NCBI RefSeq assembly: GCF_016894385.1
Contig: NZ_CP069812.1
Coordinates: forward strand, 186,001-250,000
Source: Cupriavidus oxalaticus
GTDB taxonomy: Bacteria; Pseudomonadota; Gammaproteobacteria; Burkholderiales; Burkholderiaceae
Length of the DNA: 64,000 nt
Direction: 5' to 3'
Positions 19,709 to 28,755 of this stretch are shown one piece after another. The position numbers and the translations under genes are program-made. Numbering within the stretch: position 1 is the stretch's first letter; the number at the start of each line of letters is the position of its first letter. Below the pieces are notes generated by a model. The model did not search any database, was not told the DNA's origin, and saw only the letters and a program-made list of their open reading frames with translations.

Positions 19709-21547
19709 ATGTGTGGCATCGTCGGCGCGGTTTCGACGCGCAATATCGTTCCGGTCCTGGTCGAGGGGCTGCGCCGCCTGGAATACCGCGGCTATGACTC
19801 GTGCGGCGTCGCGGTCGTGCGCGACGATGCGGTCGAGCGCGCCCGCACCGTGTCGCGCGTGGCCGACCTGGATGCGCAGACGCAGGCTTCGGGCCTGTCC
19901 GGCTTCACCGGCGTGGCGCACACGCGCTGGGCCACCCATGGCAAGCCCGATACCGTCAACGCCCACCCCCACCTGTCGGGGGAGACCATCGCGCTGGTGC
20001 ATAACGGCATCATCGAGAACTACGAGCCGCTGCGCGAGGAGCTGCGCGCGGTCGGCTACGGCTTCGAGTCGCAGACCGACACCGAAGTCGTCGCGCACCT
20101 GATCCACCAGGCCTACACCTATCCCAGCAGCGCCACCCGCGGCGACCTGTTCGCCTCGGTGCGCGCCGTCACCAAGCGCCTGCATGGCGCCTATGCCATC
20201 GCCGTGTTCGCCAAGGACCAGCCCGGCGTGGTGGTCGGCGCCCGCGCCGGCTCGCCGCTGGTGGTGGCGCTGGGCGAGAACGAGGCCTTCCTCGCGTCCG
20301 ACGCGCTCGCCGTGGCCGGCACCGCGAACCGCATCATCTACCTCGAAGAGGGCGATGTGGTCGAGATCTCGCTTGACGGCGTCGTCATCCATGACGCGCA
20401 GGACCATGCGGTCGAGCGTGAAGCACGCCTGGTCGAGGCCCATGCCGCATCCGTCGAGCTGGGACCGTACCGCCACTTCATGCAGAAGGAAATCTTCGAG
20501 CAGCCGCGCGCGCTGGGCGACACGCTGGAAGGCGTGGAGGGCATCACGCCGGCGCTGTTCGGCGACAACGCCGCGGAAGTCTTCGCCGGCATCGACAGCG
20601 TGCTGATCCTGGCCTGCGGCACCAGCTACTATTCCGGCTGCACCGCCAAGTACTGGCTCGAAAGCATCGCCAAGATCCCGACCCAGGTCGAGGTCGCCAG
20701 CGAATACCGCTACCGCGACACCGTGCCCAACCCGCGCGCGCTGGTGGTGGTGATCTCGCAATCGGGCGAAACCGCCGACACCATGGCCGCGCTGCGCCAC
20801 GCGCGCGCGCTGGGCCATGTGCATACGCTGGCGGTCTGCAACGTTGCCACCAGCGCCATGGTGCGCGAGACCGAGCTGCGCTTCCTGACCCGCGCGGGCA
20901 CCGAGATCGGCGTGGCTTCGACCAAGGCCTTCACCACGCAGCTGGCCGCGCTGTACATGCTGACGCTGGCGCTGGCCAAGGTGCGCGGCCTGCTGACCGA
21001 GGAAGCCGAGGCCAAGGATTTGGCCAATCTGCGCCACCTGCCGGCCGCGCTGCACGGCGTGCTGGCGCTGGAGCCGCAGATCATCGCCTGGTCCGAAGAC
21101 TTCGCGCGCCGCGAGAACGCGCTGTTCCTGGGCCGCGGCCTGCACTACCCGATCGCGCTCGAAGGCGCGCTCAAGCTCAAGGAAATCTCGTACATCCACG
21201 CAGAGGCCTATCCGGCCGGCGAACTGAAGCACGGCCCGCTGGCGCTGGTGACCGAAGCCATGCCGGTGGTCACGGTCGCGCCCAACGACGCGCTGCTGGA
21301 AAAGCTCAAGTCCAACATCCAGGAAGTGCGCGCGCGCGGCGGCCGTCTCTATGTGTTCGCCGACAGCGATACGCAGATCCAGTCGTCGGACGGCATCCAG
21401 GTGATCCGCATGCCCGAGCACTATGGCGACCTGTCGCCGATCCTGCACGTGGTGCCGCTGCAGCTGCTGGCGTATCACACGGCATGCGCCCGCGGGACCG
21501 ACGTGGACAAGCCGCGCAACCTGGCGAAGTCGGTGACGGTGGAGTAA
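19709..21547 (+). CDS. glmS: Glutamine-fructose-6-phosphate aminotransferase
   Basis: Forms glucosamine-6-phosphate from fructose-6-P and glutamine, the first step of the route that GlmU finishes. 612 residues. The start is certain because the catalytic Cys must follow Met1 (MCGIVGAV). Glutaminase domain: [35 protein letters not shown]. Two SIS domains: [56 protein letters not shown], and the C-terminal [16 protein letters not shown] 105-base gap separates it from glmU; no glmS-ribozyme-like structure is seen. Confidence 0.97.
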   Translation: MCGIVGAVSTRNIVPVLVEGLRRLEYRGYDSCGVAVVRDDAVERARTVSRVADLDAQTQASGLSGFTGVAHTRWATHGKPDTVNAHPHLSGETIALVHNGIIENYEPLREELRAVGYGFESQTDTEVVAHLIHQAYTYPSSATRGDLFASVRAVTKRLHGAYAIAVFAKDQPGVVVGARAGSPLVVALGENEAFLASDALAVAGTANRIIYLEEGDVVEISLDGVVIHDAQDHAVEREARLVEAHAASVELGPYRHFMQKEIFEQPRALGDTLEGVEGITPALFGDNAAEVFAGIDSVLILACGTSYYSGCTAKYWLESIAKIPTQVEVASEYRYRDTVPNPRALVVVISQSGETADTMAALRHARALGHVHTLAVCNVATSAMVRETELRFLTRAGTEIGVASTKAFTTQLAALYMLTLALAKVRGLLTEEAEAKDLANLRHLPAALHGVLALEPQIIAWSEDFARRENALFLGRGLHYPIALEGALKLKEISYIHAEAYPAGELKHGPLALVTEAMPVVTVAPNDALLEKLKSNIQEVRARGGRLYVFADSDTQIQSSDGIQVIRMPEHYGDLSPILHVVPLQLLAYHTACARGTDVDKPRNLAKSVTVE

Positions 21548-21560
21548 GGAAGCCGCAACG

Positions 21561-21614
21561 CCATGTCATAAAAGCAAAGAGGCCCTTCCGGGCCTCTTTG
21601 CTTTTATGACATGG
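21561..21614. terminator. Bidirectional terminator between glmS and convergent gene
   Basis: Perfect 25-bp stem (21561-21585 with 21590-21614) around a TTCC loop; the core AAAGAGGCCC-TTCC-GGGCCTCTTT has A-rich and T-rich flanks, so it works as an intrinsic terminator for both glmS (+) and the outer-membrane-type gene (-). Confidence 0.95.
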
Positions 21615-21619
21615 TCCGC

Positions 21620-22588
21620 TCAGAACACGATCGCCGCCGTCCCCATGAACGTGCTGGTGCTGTCGAGCCGGTTCTTGCTGGCGATGGTCGGCACCCAGCG
21701 CAGGCTCATCGACAGGTGGCTTTTCGCGCCGATCTTGGTGTCGTAGGTGACGATCGGCCCCAGCGCCCAGTCGTGGCCGCGGAAGCCGTTGAGGCGGTCC
21801 GCCAGCGGGCCGCTGTCGTCGCCCAGTTGCTGCGTGGTGCCGGCGATCAGGCCCACGCCGGCGCCGTTGGCAAAGCGCTTGAGCAGCATCGTGTCGAGCG
21901 TGAACAGCGGCGCGTTCTGGTAATCGGTGGCGTGGTTGCGCGTGTAGAACTGGAGTCCGGCCACCGCATCGAATTCCAGCCCGTGCTCGGGGAACAGCCG
22001 GGTGTAGGCCACCTGCGGGATAAAAGTCCAGTTGTTCAGGCTGGGGTTGGCCAGTGCGTTGGGGTCGTACTTGCCGGTCGGCGCCCAGATGTTCAGGCTC
22101 AGCGCCACATGCTCGGTCTTGGAGAAGTGGTAGCCGGCGATCAGCGGCGTGAAATAGATGTCGAACAGGTTCGACGCGGTGTCCTGCGTACGGCTGCTGA
22201 CGCTGCCGATGCCGACATTGGCCGTGACCCTGGTCCACACGTAGGGCAGCGTGAAGCTGGAGGCAAAGTTCCACGCGCCGGGCCCGGTGTCCCAGACCTT
22301 CATCACGGTGGCCAGCGTGAAGGCGACCTTGCCGTCGACGTCCACGGCTGCCTGGCCGCCAATCGGCACGCTGCGGCTGCCGCCGATCGATCCGTCGAGG
22401 TAGATCTCGCCGAGGTTGACCGCCAGGATGGGCTCCGGCGAGACGATGCCGGCATTGGGCGTGACGCTGGTGCCGGTGACGGGCCGGCCGAGCGCGCCCT
22501 CGGTGCCGCTGGCACTGGTGGCTGCCCCCAGCAGCGGCAGGGCGGGAGCAAGGGCCGCTAGCAGCCGGCGAGCGGTGTTGGTCGGCAT
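21620..22588 (-). CDS. Outer-membrane 'transporter' beta-barrel protein (SphA/MetA-pathway type)
   Basis: 322 residues with a signal peptide (about 1-28, LLAALAPALPLLGAATSASG). The body is a series of amphipathic strands ending in aromatic F (TAAIVF), as expected of an outer-membrane barrel. The pattern ILAVNLGEIYLDGS, DIYFTPLIAGYHF, LSLNIWAPTGKYD, LQFYTRNHATDYQN matches the 'putative MetA-pathway of phenol degradation / SphA' family, often linked to uptake of hydrophobic or aromatic compounds. GGAGG precedes the ATG. It lies 106 bases downstream of the LysR gene on the same strand. Confidence 0.8.
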   Translation of the reverse strand: MPTNTARRLLAALAPALPLLGAATSASGTEGALGRPVTGTSVTPNAGIVSPEPILAVNLGEIYLDGSIGGSRSVPIGGQAAVDVDGKVAFTLATVMKVWDTGPGAWNFASSFTLPYVWTRVTANVGIGSVSSRTQDTASNLFDIYFTPLIAGYHFSKTEHVALSLNIWAPTGKYDPNALANPSLNNWTFIPQVAYTRLFPEHGLEFDAVAGLQFYTRNHATDYQNAPLFTLDTMLLKRFANGAGVGLIAGTTQQLGDDSGPLADRLNGFRGHDWALGPIVTYDTKIGAKSHLSMSLRWVPTIASKNRLDSTSTFMGTAAIVF

Positions 22589-22694
22589 GTCGGAGCCTCC
22601 GGAGCGCCTGGGATGACGGTGTGTTCCGCGGCCAACATAGCACGCCGGTCCGGTTCGCGATCTGAAGATTTTTCCCGGGCTGCCCTGAAAGTTT

Positions 22695-23657
22695 CTAGCG
22701 AACCGGAATGGCGCTCGCTCCCGCCGCGGAGTGGTCCGCCAGCGCCGCGTGCACCTGCGCCACGAACGCGCGCGTTGCCGGCGACGGGGTATGCCCGGCC
22801 AGCGATACGATGCCGTACTGGGCGCGCAGGTCATGGCGCGGGCGCATCCGCAGCGGCACCGCCGCGCCCTGCGCGCAGGCCTCGGCCATCATCGCCACCG
22901 GCACCAGCGCGACGGCGTCGCCGGCCAGCATCAGTGTGCGCAGCGCATGCATGTCGTTGCAGGTGACGGTGAGCAGGCCGGTGCCGTCGTTTCCGGCCGT
23001 GCCGTTGCCGGCCGCCAGCAAGGCCTCGCGGAAGAACTGGTGGATATGCGCGGGCAGCCGCGGGCCCGCCACCGGGTAATCGCGCAGCGCGGCGAGGCTG
23101 ATGTCGCGCTGCTGCGCCAGCGGGTGCGCGGCGCGCACGAAGAGTCCGGTCTCCAGCGCCGGCAGGCGCTCGATCTGCAGGTGGCCGAGCTGCGCCAGGC
23201 TGCGGCTTTCGCCGACGAAGACATCGAGCCGTTCGGCTTCCAGCGCGCGCAGCATGGTGGTGGTGTCGGCGGTCTCCACGTCGATGCGCAGGCGCGGGTA
23301 GCGCCGCACCAGCGCTTCCAGCACCGGGTCGAGCAGGAACGATGCCGCGAACGGCCCGAAGCCGGCGCGGATCTCGCCGATCTCCACCTCGTCCAGCAGT
23401 TGCAGGTCACGGCGCAGTTCGCGGCTCTCGCGCAGCATGCGGCGCGCGCGTTCCAGCACCAGTGCGCCGGCGGCGGTGGGGCGCACCTTGCCGTAGCTGC
23501 GGTCGACCAGGGTGCCGAGGTCGGCCTCCAGCGCCTGGATGCTGCGCGTCAGCGCCGGCTGCGACAGGTGCAGCGCCGCGGCCGCGCGCGCGAAGCTGCC
23601 CTGTTCGAGCAGGGTGACGAAGTGATGCAGCTGGCGCAGGCCCATCAATCTAAGCAT
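22695..23657 (-). CDS. LysR-family transcriptional regulator
   Basis: 320 residues: N-terminal winged HTH (LRQLHHFVTLLEQGSFARAAAALHLSQPALTRSIQALEADLGTLVDRS spans residues 6-55) and a LysR substrate-binding domain (GEIRAGFGPFAASFLLDPVLEALVRRYP..., VFVGESRSLAQL). It is divergent from a Bug-family binding protein gene 103 bases away, and LysR proteins usually control the divergent gene. Start could be ATG 23657 or ATG 23645 (MGLRQL). Effector unknown. Confidence 0.9.
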   Translation of the reverse strand: MLRLMGLRQLHHFVTLLEQGSFARAAAALHLSQPALTRSIQALEADLGTLVDRSYGKVRPTAAGALVLERARRMLRESRELRRDLQLLDEVEIGEIRAGFGPFAASFLLDPVLEALVRRYPRLRIDVETADTTTMLRALEAERLDVFVGESRSLAQLGHLQIERLPALETGLFVRAAHPLAQQRDISLAALRDYPVAGPRLPAHIHQFFREALLAAGNGTAGNDGTGLLTVTCNDMHALRTLMLAGDAVALVPVAMMAEACAQGAAVPLRMRPRHDLRAQYGIVSLAGHTPSPATRAFVAQVHAALADHSAAGASAIPVR

Positions 23658-23760
23658 TTATGCATGGAAACCTGAAAAATATTGCATTGGACGTACTTTC
23701 TCAAGCCCGCTACCGTTGCTCTCCAGAACCATAAAGACAATCAAGACAACTGGAGACGAC

Positions 23761-24741
23761 ATGAAACGACGCGCATGGCTCGCGCTCGCAGCCAGCGGGC
23801 TTTCGCTCGGCCTCGGCCTGCCGGCTGCTGCCCAGACCTATCCGGCCAAGCCGATCCGCCTGGTGGTGCCCTACGTGGCCGGTGGCGGCACCGATACCAT
23901 CGCCCGCACCATGGGCGAGAAACTCAGCAAGCGCCTGGGCCAGCCGGTGGTGGTGGAAAACAAGGCCGGGGCCTCCGGCATCATCGGCACCGATGCGGTG
24001 GCCAAGGCGGCGCCGGACGGCTACACGCTGCTGATGACGCTGACGCAGTCGGTGCTCACCAACCAGTTCCTGTTCGAGAAGCTGCCGTACGACCCGCGCA
24101 AGGACCTGACCATGATCAGCGTGCTGGCCGACGCGCAGCTGGTGCTGGTCGCGCACCCGTCGGTGCCAGCGCGCACGCCGCGCGAGCTGGGCGATTACGC
24201 GCGCGCCCAGTCGGGCCAGGCTACCTATGCCTCGTGGGGCGTGGGATCGCTGTCGCACCTGAGCGGCGCCTACCTCAGCAAGCTTACGCGCGGCAATGCC
24301 ACGCACGTGCCCTACAAGGGCGAGGCGCCGATGCTGCAGGACCTGCTTGGCGGCCAGGTGCAGTTCGGCTTCGCCAGCATCCTGACGGCCAAACCGTATA
24401 TCGAGAGCGGCAAGCTCAAGGCGCTGGCCGTTACCGGCACGCAGCGCAGCAGCGCACTGCCCGCGATGCCGACCTTTGCCGAGCTGGGCATGCAGGACAC
24501 CGCGTTCAAGACGGTGGGCTGGATCGGCCTGGTGGCCCCGGTCGGCGTGCCGGCGCCCATTCTGGCCAGGCTCGAAAGCGAGGTGAAGGCGATCCTGCAG
24601 ACCCCCGACATGCAGGCGCGCATGGCCGGGCTGGGGCTGCGTCCGGTGGGCAGCTCGCCGGCCGAGGCGCAGGCGCTCTATGCGCGCGACTGGCCGGTGC
24701 TGAAGACGCTGGTGGCGGATTCGGGCGCGCGCCTCGACTGA
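23761..24741 (+). CDS. Tripartite tricarboxylate transporter (Bug) family binding protein
   Basis: 326 residues, periplasmic. Signal peptide about 1-24 (MKRRAWLALAASG...PAAAQ) followed by the Bug signature YPAKPIRLVVPYVAGGGTDTIAR and GQPVVVENKAGASGIIGTDAVAKAAPDGYTLL. These proteins bind small carboxylates and are very numerous in Cupriavidus and Bordetella; most, like this one, have no membrane partner genes beside them. Probably controlled by the divergent LysR. GGAG precedes the ATG. Confidence 0.92.
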   Translation: MKRRAWLALAASGLSLGLGLPAAAQTYPAKPIRLVVPYVAGGGTDTIARTMGEKLSKRLGQPVVVENKAGASGIIGTDAVAKAAPDGYTLLMTLTQSVLTNQFLFEKLPYDPRKDLTMISVLADAQLVLVAHPSVPARTPRELGDYARAQSGQATYASWGVGSLSHLSGAYLSKLTRGNATHVPYKGEAPMLQDLLGGQVQFGFASILTAKPYIESGKLKALAVTGTQRSSALPAMPTFAELGMQDTAFKTVGWIGLVAPVGVPAPILARLESEVKAILQTPDMQARMAGLGLRPVGSSPAEAQALYARDWPVLKTLVADSGARLD

Positions 24742-24768
24742 TCTGCGTCCGGTTCCTCCCTTCCTCCC

Positions 24769-24807
24769 ATAACGGGCGGCGCGGCAATATGCCGTGTGCG
24801 CCCGTTT
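24769..24807 (+). terminator. Terminator after the Bug-family gene
   Basis: ACGGGCG...CGCCCGT stem with an internal GGCA/TGCC pair around ATA, followed by TTTTCTT. Located 28 bases after the stop. Confidence 0.75.
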
Positions 24808-25022
24808 TCTTATTTGCAATATGTGTCCGGAAGGCTCGGGTATTAATGCCGGATGCGGCTTTTCATGCGCTAGCAAAAACCGAATGGAAACCATTGCCAT
24901 TCTCATGCGCAATAACGTTGGATAATCGATCAATATCCGCCGAATTTGCTTGATGTCCCCCTTTGCCGGCCTACCATGAAAAGCACAGCGCGATATTGGG
25001 GCTGCCGCCGTGCGCTGGCCAC

Positions 25023-25041
25023 GATAATGAGAATTGATCCA
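25023..25041 (+). promoter_or_regulatory. Fur-box-like sequence upstream of bfr
   Basis: GATAATGAGAATTGATC matches the first half of the classical Fur box (GATAATGATAAT) almost fully, with a weaker second half, 29 bases ahead of the bacterioferritin start. Iron control of bfr is known in other bacteria; here it is inferred from the match only. Confidence 0.4.
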
Positions 25042-25069
25042 CCCGTATCGAGGGGTCGTTGGTGCTGTC

Positions 25070-25549
25070 ATGAAAAGCGACAAGAAAGCGATTCAGATGC
25101 TCAACGGCCAGCTCCGGCATGAGCTGACCGCCATCAACCAGTATTTCCTGCATGCGCGCATGTACCGGCATTGGGGACTCAATGCCCTGGGCAAGCACGA
25201 ATACGAGGAATCGATCGAGGAAATGAAGCACGCCGACAAGCTGATCGAGCGCATCCTGCTGCTCGATGGCTTGCCCAACCTGCAGGACCTCGACAAATTG
25301 CTGCTCGGTGAGAACACCGAAGAAATGCTCGGCTGCGACCTGAAGCTGGAACAGGTTTCGCAGGCCAGTTGCAAGGATGCGATCAAGTACCTGGAGTCGA
25401 TCGGCGATTATGTTTCGCGCGAGGTGGTGGTCGATATCCTGGAAGCCACCGAATCGCATATCGACTGGCTCGAGTCGCAAATCGAGCTGATCGGCAAGGT
25501 CGGCCTGCAGAACTACGTGCAGTCGGCCATGGGCGAGATCGGCGACTGA
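25070..25549 (+). CDS. bfr: Bacterioferritin
   Basis: Iron-storage 24-mer with haem. 159 residues, standard. The four-helix-bundle ferroxidase residues are visible: E in LRHELTAINQYFLHARM, the EEYEESIEEMKHADKLIERILLLDG block (EE..H), and the late E..H in ILEATESHIDWLESQIELI. A Met (M) falls in the position of the haem ligand region, IERILLLDGLP. Start ATG 25070 (MKSDKK) matches family starts. No bacterioferritin-associated ferredoxin gene lies beside it. A GC-rich hairpin at 25559-25583 follows the stop. Confidence 0.94.
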   Translation: MKSDKKAIQMLNGQLRHELTAINQYFLHARMYRHWGLNALGKHEYEESIEEMKHADKLIERILLLDGLPNLQDLDKLLLGENTEEMLGCDLKLEQVSQASCKDAIKYLESIGDYVSREVVVDILEATESHIDWLESQIELIGKVGLQNYVQSAMGEIGD

Positions 25550-25558
25550 CTGAAGTGG

Positions 25559-25590
25559 CGGGCGCTCGCGCAGCGCCCTGCAGACTTTTC
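25559..25590 (+). terminator. Hairpin after bfr
   Basis: GGGCGCT-CGCGC-AGCGCCC stem followed by TGCAGACTTTTCC. The T-run is short and delayed, so termination is plausible but not certain. Confidence 0.5.
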
Positions 25591-25647
25591 CATTTCCCGC
25601 TACACTGCGGCCCGCAGCACGACGCGCCGGCACGGCGCGTGATCCAC

Positions 25648-25722
25648 GGCGGGGTGGCAGAGTGGTGATGCAACGGCCTGCAAAGCCGTATACGACGGTT
25701 CGATTCCGGATCCCCGCCTCCA
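25648..25722 (+). tRNA. tRNA-Cys (GCA), with irregular T arm
   Basis: Acceptor GGCGGGG (25648-25654) pairs with CCCCGCC (25712-25718), followed by U73 (a Cys identity base) and an encoded CCA. The anticodon arm ACGGC-CTGCAAA-GCCGT gives GCA. Length is 75, one more than usual for tRNA-Cys. The T stem pairs only three bases (CGG/CCG at 25696-25698 and 25706-25708); the outer two positions are G-A and A-G opposites, and T25711 is unpaired between T stem and acceptor. TACACT at 25601-25606 may be the -10 box. Confidence 0.85.
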
Positions 25723-26016
25723 GTTTTCCTCTGGCAGCGACATTTCCCCTTCTTCGCACCCTGCGTCGCGTGATGCACGCGCGGGGGTGCGCCTGCGCCG
25801 AGCAGCCGCGCGCCCCTGTGCGGAATGCGGCGGGCAATTTCCGACACCGGTTTTCCCTGTTCTTCCCGGATAGTACAAAGCGACCGAATCGGGTAGTGTT
25901 TCGCGGTCAGGCCGGACCGGCCTGCGTGCACAGCGCGCCGTCTGGATGGCGGCGCAACCATGCCGGGCTTCCATGGTGTTCCCGTCGCCAAGTGATGTGA
26001 AGAAGAGAGGCTCCTG

Positions 26017-26460
26017 ATGATGAAAGACCTGCGGATCCGGGCGGCGGTGCCCTCGGACGCGCCAGCGGTGGGTGCGCTGCTAGAGCGCTGCGGCCTGCCG
26101 ACCGACGACGTGTTCCGCGTGCTGGAGCACTTCCATGTCGCCATCCTCGAATCGCGGATCATCGGCTGTGCCGCCGGCGAGCCGTTCGGCCAGACCGTGG
26201 TGATCCGCTCGGTCGCGGTGCTGCCCGAGCATCGCGACCAGGGTGTTGCCACGCACGTGGTGCGCGCCGCGCTGATGCGCGCGCGCTCGAATGGCCTGCA
26301 GCGCGCGGTGCTGCTGGCATCGAGTTGCCCGAGCTATTTTGCGCGCTATGGCTTTACGCTGGTGCCGGCATCGAAGCTGCCGCAGGAGGTGCTGTCGTCC
26401 AGCGAATTCCAGCGGCATACCGATACGCCGCCGCTGTGCATGTGGTGTGAGCTGACCTGA
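26017..26460 (+). CDS. GNAT N-acetyltransferase, ArsN2-like
   Basis: 147 residues of the GNAT fold. The acetyl-CoA loop is SVAVLPEHRDQGVATHVVRAAL (about residues 68-89), preceded by IIGCAAGEPFGQTVVIRSV and followed by SSCPSYFARYGFTLVPASKLP. The layout LLERCGLPTDDV...FARYGF..P is like the arsenic-resistance acetyltransferase ArsN2, but no ars genes are near, so substrate is open. Two adjacent ATG codons (26017, 26020) could serve. The 293 bases between the tRNA and this gene show nothing else I can identify. Confidence 0.8.
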   Translation: MMKDLRIRAAVPSDAPAVGALLERCGLPTDDVFRVLEHFHVAILESRIIGCAAGEPFGQTVVIRSVAVLPEHRDQGVATHVVRAALMRARSNGLQRAVLLASSCPSYFARYGFTLVPASKLPQEVLSSSEFQRHTDTPPLCMWCELT

Positions 26461-26471
26461 CCTGAGATAAA

Positions 26472-26499
26472 GCCGCGCGCCAGTCCTGGCGTGCTTTTT
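26472..26499 (+). terminator. Terminator after the GNAT gene
   Basis: GCGCGCCAG and CTGGCGTGC form a 9-bp stem (one wobble) followed by TTTTT, 12 bases after the stop. Confidence 0.75.
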
Positions 26500-26522
26500 C
26501 GGGTGCTTCGTTCCGCAGGCGT

Positions 26523-27509
26523 TCAGTGCGTGCCGTCGCAGCGGCTGATCTCGATGGTCACGTGCACCAGTTCCTCATGCACGGACAGCGCCTGGCGTAC
26601 GCGCTGCGGCGTCAGCGTGGCGTCATGCGTGACCAGGCAGACGATGCAGGCAAAGTGCTGGCGGCCGACGCGCCAGACATGCAGGTCGGTCACGCGGATC
26701 CCTTCTTCGCCTGGGCGGCCGTCGCGGTCGAGCCCGGCCAGCACCTCGCGCACTTCTTCGACCACCGGGTGGTCCATCTCGCGGTCCAGCAGCACGGTGC
26801 CGCTCTGGCGCAGCAGGCCGATCGCCCACTTGCCGACCAGCGCCGCGCCCACCAGTCCCATCACCGGGTCGAGCCAGGCCCAGCCCAGCCACCAGCCGCC
26901 GGCCAGCGCCACGATGGCCAGCACCGAGGTGGCGGCATCGGCCAGCACGTGCACGTAGGCCGCGCGCAGGTTGATGTCGTGGTGGCCGTGGTGATGATCG
27001 TGGTCATGGTGGTGATGCTCATGCCCGTGCGCATGTCCGTGCCCGTGCCCGTGCGCATGTCCGCCCAAAATCAGCGCGCAGCCCAGGTTCACCAGCAGCC
27101 CCAGCGCGGTCACGACCAAGGCCTCGCGGTAATGGATTTCCTGCGGGCTGAACAGCCGTTCGACTGAGCCGGTCGCCATCAGCGCGGCAATGCAGAGCAG
27201 GAACACCGCGCTGGCAAAGGCAGCCAGCACTTCGATCTTCCAGGCGCCAAAGGCAAAGCGCCGGTCGCTGGCGTAGCGGCGCGCGGCCGCATAGGCAAAC
27301 GCGGACAGCCCGATGGCCAGCGCGTGCGAACTCATGTGCCAGCCGTCGGCCAGCAGCGCCATCGAGTTGAACCAGAGGCCGGCGGCGATTTCCACCACCA
27401 TCACGATGGCTGTGATCACCATCACCAGGCGCGTACCGCGCTCGGCGTCGCGGTTGCCCCCGTCGAAGGTATGGCTGTGGGTCCATGCGGACAGGTCTTG
27501 GGTATGCAT
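26523..27509 (-). CDS. dmeF: Cation diffusion facilitator, DmeF-type Co/Ni exporter
   Basis: 328 residues, inner-membrane proton antiporter. Six membrane segments; metal site in TM2 (LLADGWHMSSHAL, residues 52-64) and TM5 (AAYVHVLADAATSV). A His-rich loop of about 27 residues (151-177) sits between TM4 and TM5. The MHTQDLSAW...ERGTR start is the DmeF hallmark, a Co(II)/Ni(II) efflux protein first described in C. metallidurans. A C-terminal CDF cytosolic domain (ISRCDGTH end) is present. No dmeR-like regulator is next to it. GTG/ATG alternatives are absent; ATG at 27509. Confidence 0.9.
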   Translation of the reverse strand: MHTQDLSAWTHSHTFDGGNRDAERGTRLVMVITAIVMVVEIAAGLWFNSMALLADGWHMSSHALAIGLSAFAYAAARRYASDRRFAFGAWKIEVLAAFASAVFLLCIAALMATGSVERLFSPQEIHYREALVVTALGLLVNLGCALILGGHAHGHGHGHAHGHEHHHHDHDHHHGHHDINLRAAYVHVLADAATSVLAIVALAGGWWLGWAWLDPVMGLVGAALVGKWAIGLLRQSGTVLLDREMDHPVVEEVREVLAGLDRDGRPGEEGIRVTDLHVWRVGRQHFACIVCLVTHDATLTPQRVRQALSVHEELVHVTIEISRCDGTH

Positions 27510-27737
27510 GGTCGGATTTGCTGTGGCTGGAAGTCAGGGCGGATGCTGCAAGGGTAGCAGAGCGCCGCTGTGCCGCGGGCGGCATCCCTGCCGGCGACAG
27601 GGAGGGGCTGGCAGGGGATGGATTCATGAGTCCATCGACCGAATGAGTGTCGCCGGAGGAAATCCTGTCGCACCGCTTAGTGATTACACTAGCCGGCACG
27701 GATGCAGACGGCCGCGGGCCGGCCATGGAGACAGACG

Positions 27738-28616
27738 ATGTTCGAAGGATTCACGCCGCACCGGATCGATTGCGGCGACGTTGCCATCCACGCGATGGCC
27801 GGCGGCCAGGGGCCTGCCTTGCTGTTGCTGCATGGCCACCCGCAGACCCATGCGATCTGGCACAAGGTGGCGCCGTCGCTGGCGCGGCATTTCACCGTGG
27901 TGGCCGCCGACCTGCGCGGCTATGGCGACAGCGGCAAGCCGCCGGGTTTGCCGGACCACGCCAACTACAGCAAGCGCACCATGGCCGCCGACCAGCTTGC
28001 GCTGATGCGCGCGCTCGGCTTCGAGCGGTTCAGCGTGCTGGCGCACGACCGCGGCGCGCGCGTGGCGCACCGGCTGGCGCTGGATCATCCGCAGGCGGTG
28101 ACGCGGCTGGTGACGCTGGATATCGCCCCCACGCTGGCGATGTACGCGCAGACCAGCGAGGCCTTTGCGCGCGCCTACTGGCACTGGTTCTTCCTGATCC
28201 GGCCGGCGCCATTCCCGGAAACGCTGATCGAAGCGGATCCCGCGCTCTACCTGCGCCAGACCATGGGCGCCCGCAGCGCCGGACTGGCGCCGTTCAGCGA
28301 CGCCGCCATGGCCGAGTACCTGCGCTGCCTGAGCCTGCCCGGTGCCGCGCACGGGCTGTGCGAGGACTACCGCGCCAGTGCCACCATCGACCTCGAACAT
28401 GACCGCGCCGACCTTGCCGCCGGCCGCATGGTCGAGTGCGAGATGCTGGCACTGTGGGGCGAGCAGGGCGCCGTCGGGCAGTGTTTCCGTCCGCTGGACG
28501 AATGGCGCAAGGTGGCGCGGCGCGTGCGCGGGCATGCGCTGCCGTGCGGCCACTACATTGCCGAAGAAATGCCGGAACGGCTGCTGGAAGAAGTGCTGCC
28601 GTTCCTGCGCGGCTGA
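27738..28616 (+). CDS. Alpha/beta hydrolase, haloacetate-dehalogenase-like
   Basis: 292 residues. Nucleophile D104 in LAHDRGARVAHR replaces the Ser of esterases; D-R-G-A-R is exactly the fluoroacetate dehalogenase pattern, where the two Arg hold the carboxylate. Also present are the oxyanion motif LLHGHPQTHAIW, LDIAPT, the halide-pocket pair HW in YWHWFFLI, CEDYRA, and catalytic H272 in PCGHYIAEE. These points favour dehalogenation of haloacetates over epoxide hydrolysis. Divergent from dmeF with 228 bases between. Confidence 0.83.
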   Translation: MFEGFTPHRIDCGDVAIHAMAGGQGPALLLLHGHPQTHAIWHKVAPSLARHFTVVAADLRGYGDSGKPPGLPDHANYSKRTMAADQLALMRALGFERFSVLAHDRGARVAHRLALDHPQAVTRLVTLDIAPTLAMYAQTSEAFARAYWHWFFLIRPAPFPETLIEADPALYLRQTMGARSAGLAPFSDAAMAEYLRCLSLPGAAHGLCEDYRASATIDLEHDRADLAAGRMVECEMLALWGEQGAVGQCFRPLDEWRKVARRVRGHALPCGHYIAEEMPERLLEEVLPFLRG

Positions 28617-28665
28617 AGATCCCGCGCGCAGGTTACCCGTCCGGCCCGTGGCATTTCGCCGCATC

Positions 28666-28700
28666 AGCGCCTGCGGCATGTCGCAACAGGCGCTTTTTTA
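28666..28700 (+). terminator. Terminator after the hydrolase gene
   Basis: AGCGCCTG (28666-28673) pairs with CAGGCGCT (28687-28694), directly followed by a run of six T. Confidence 0.85.
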
Positions 28701-28755
28701 CCTTCCCACGTTACGAAAAGTCACCAGTACATCTCAGGGAAATCCGATTGCCACT

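Larger units (their letters stand above)
24742..25069. other. Gap between Bug gene and bacterioferritin gene
   Basis: 328 bases without a gene. It holds the terminator at 24769-24807, then an AT-richer stretch (about 24805-24960) unlike its GC-rich surroundings, then the bfr promoter region with a Fur-box-like sequence near 25023. No open reading frame here looks coding. Confidence 0.6.
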
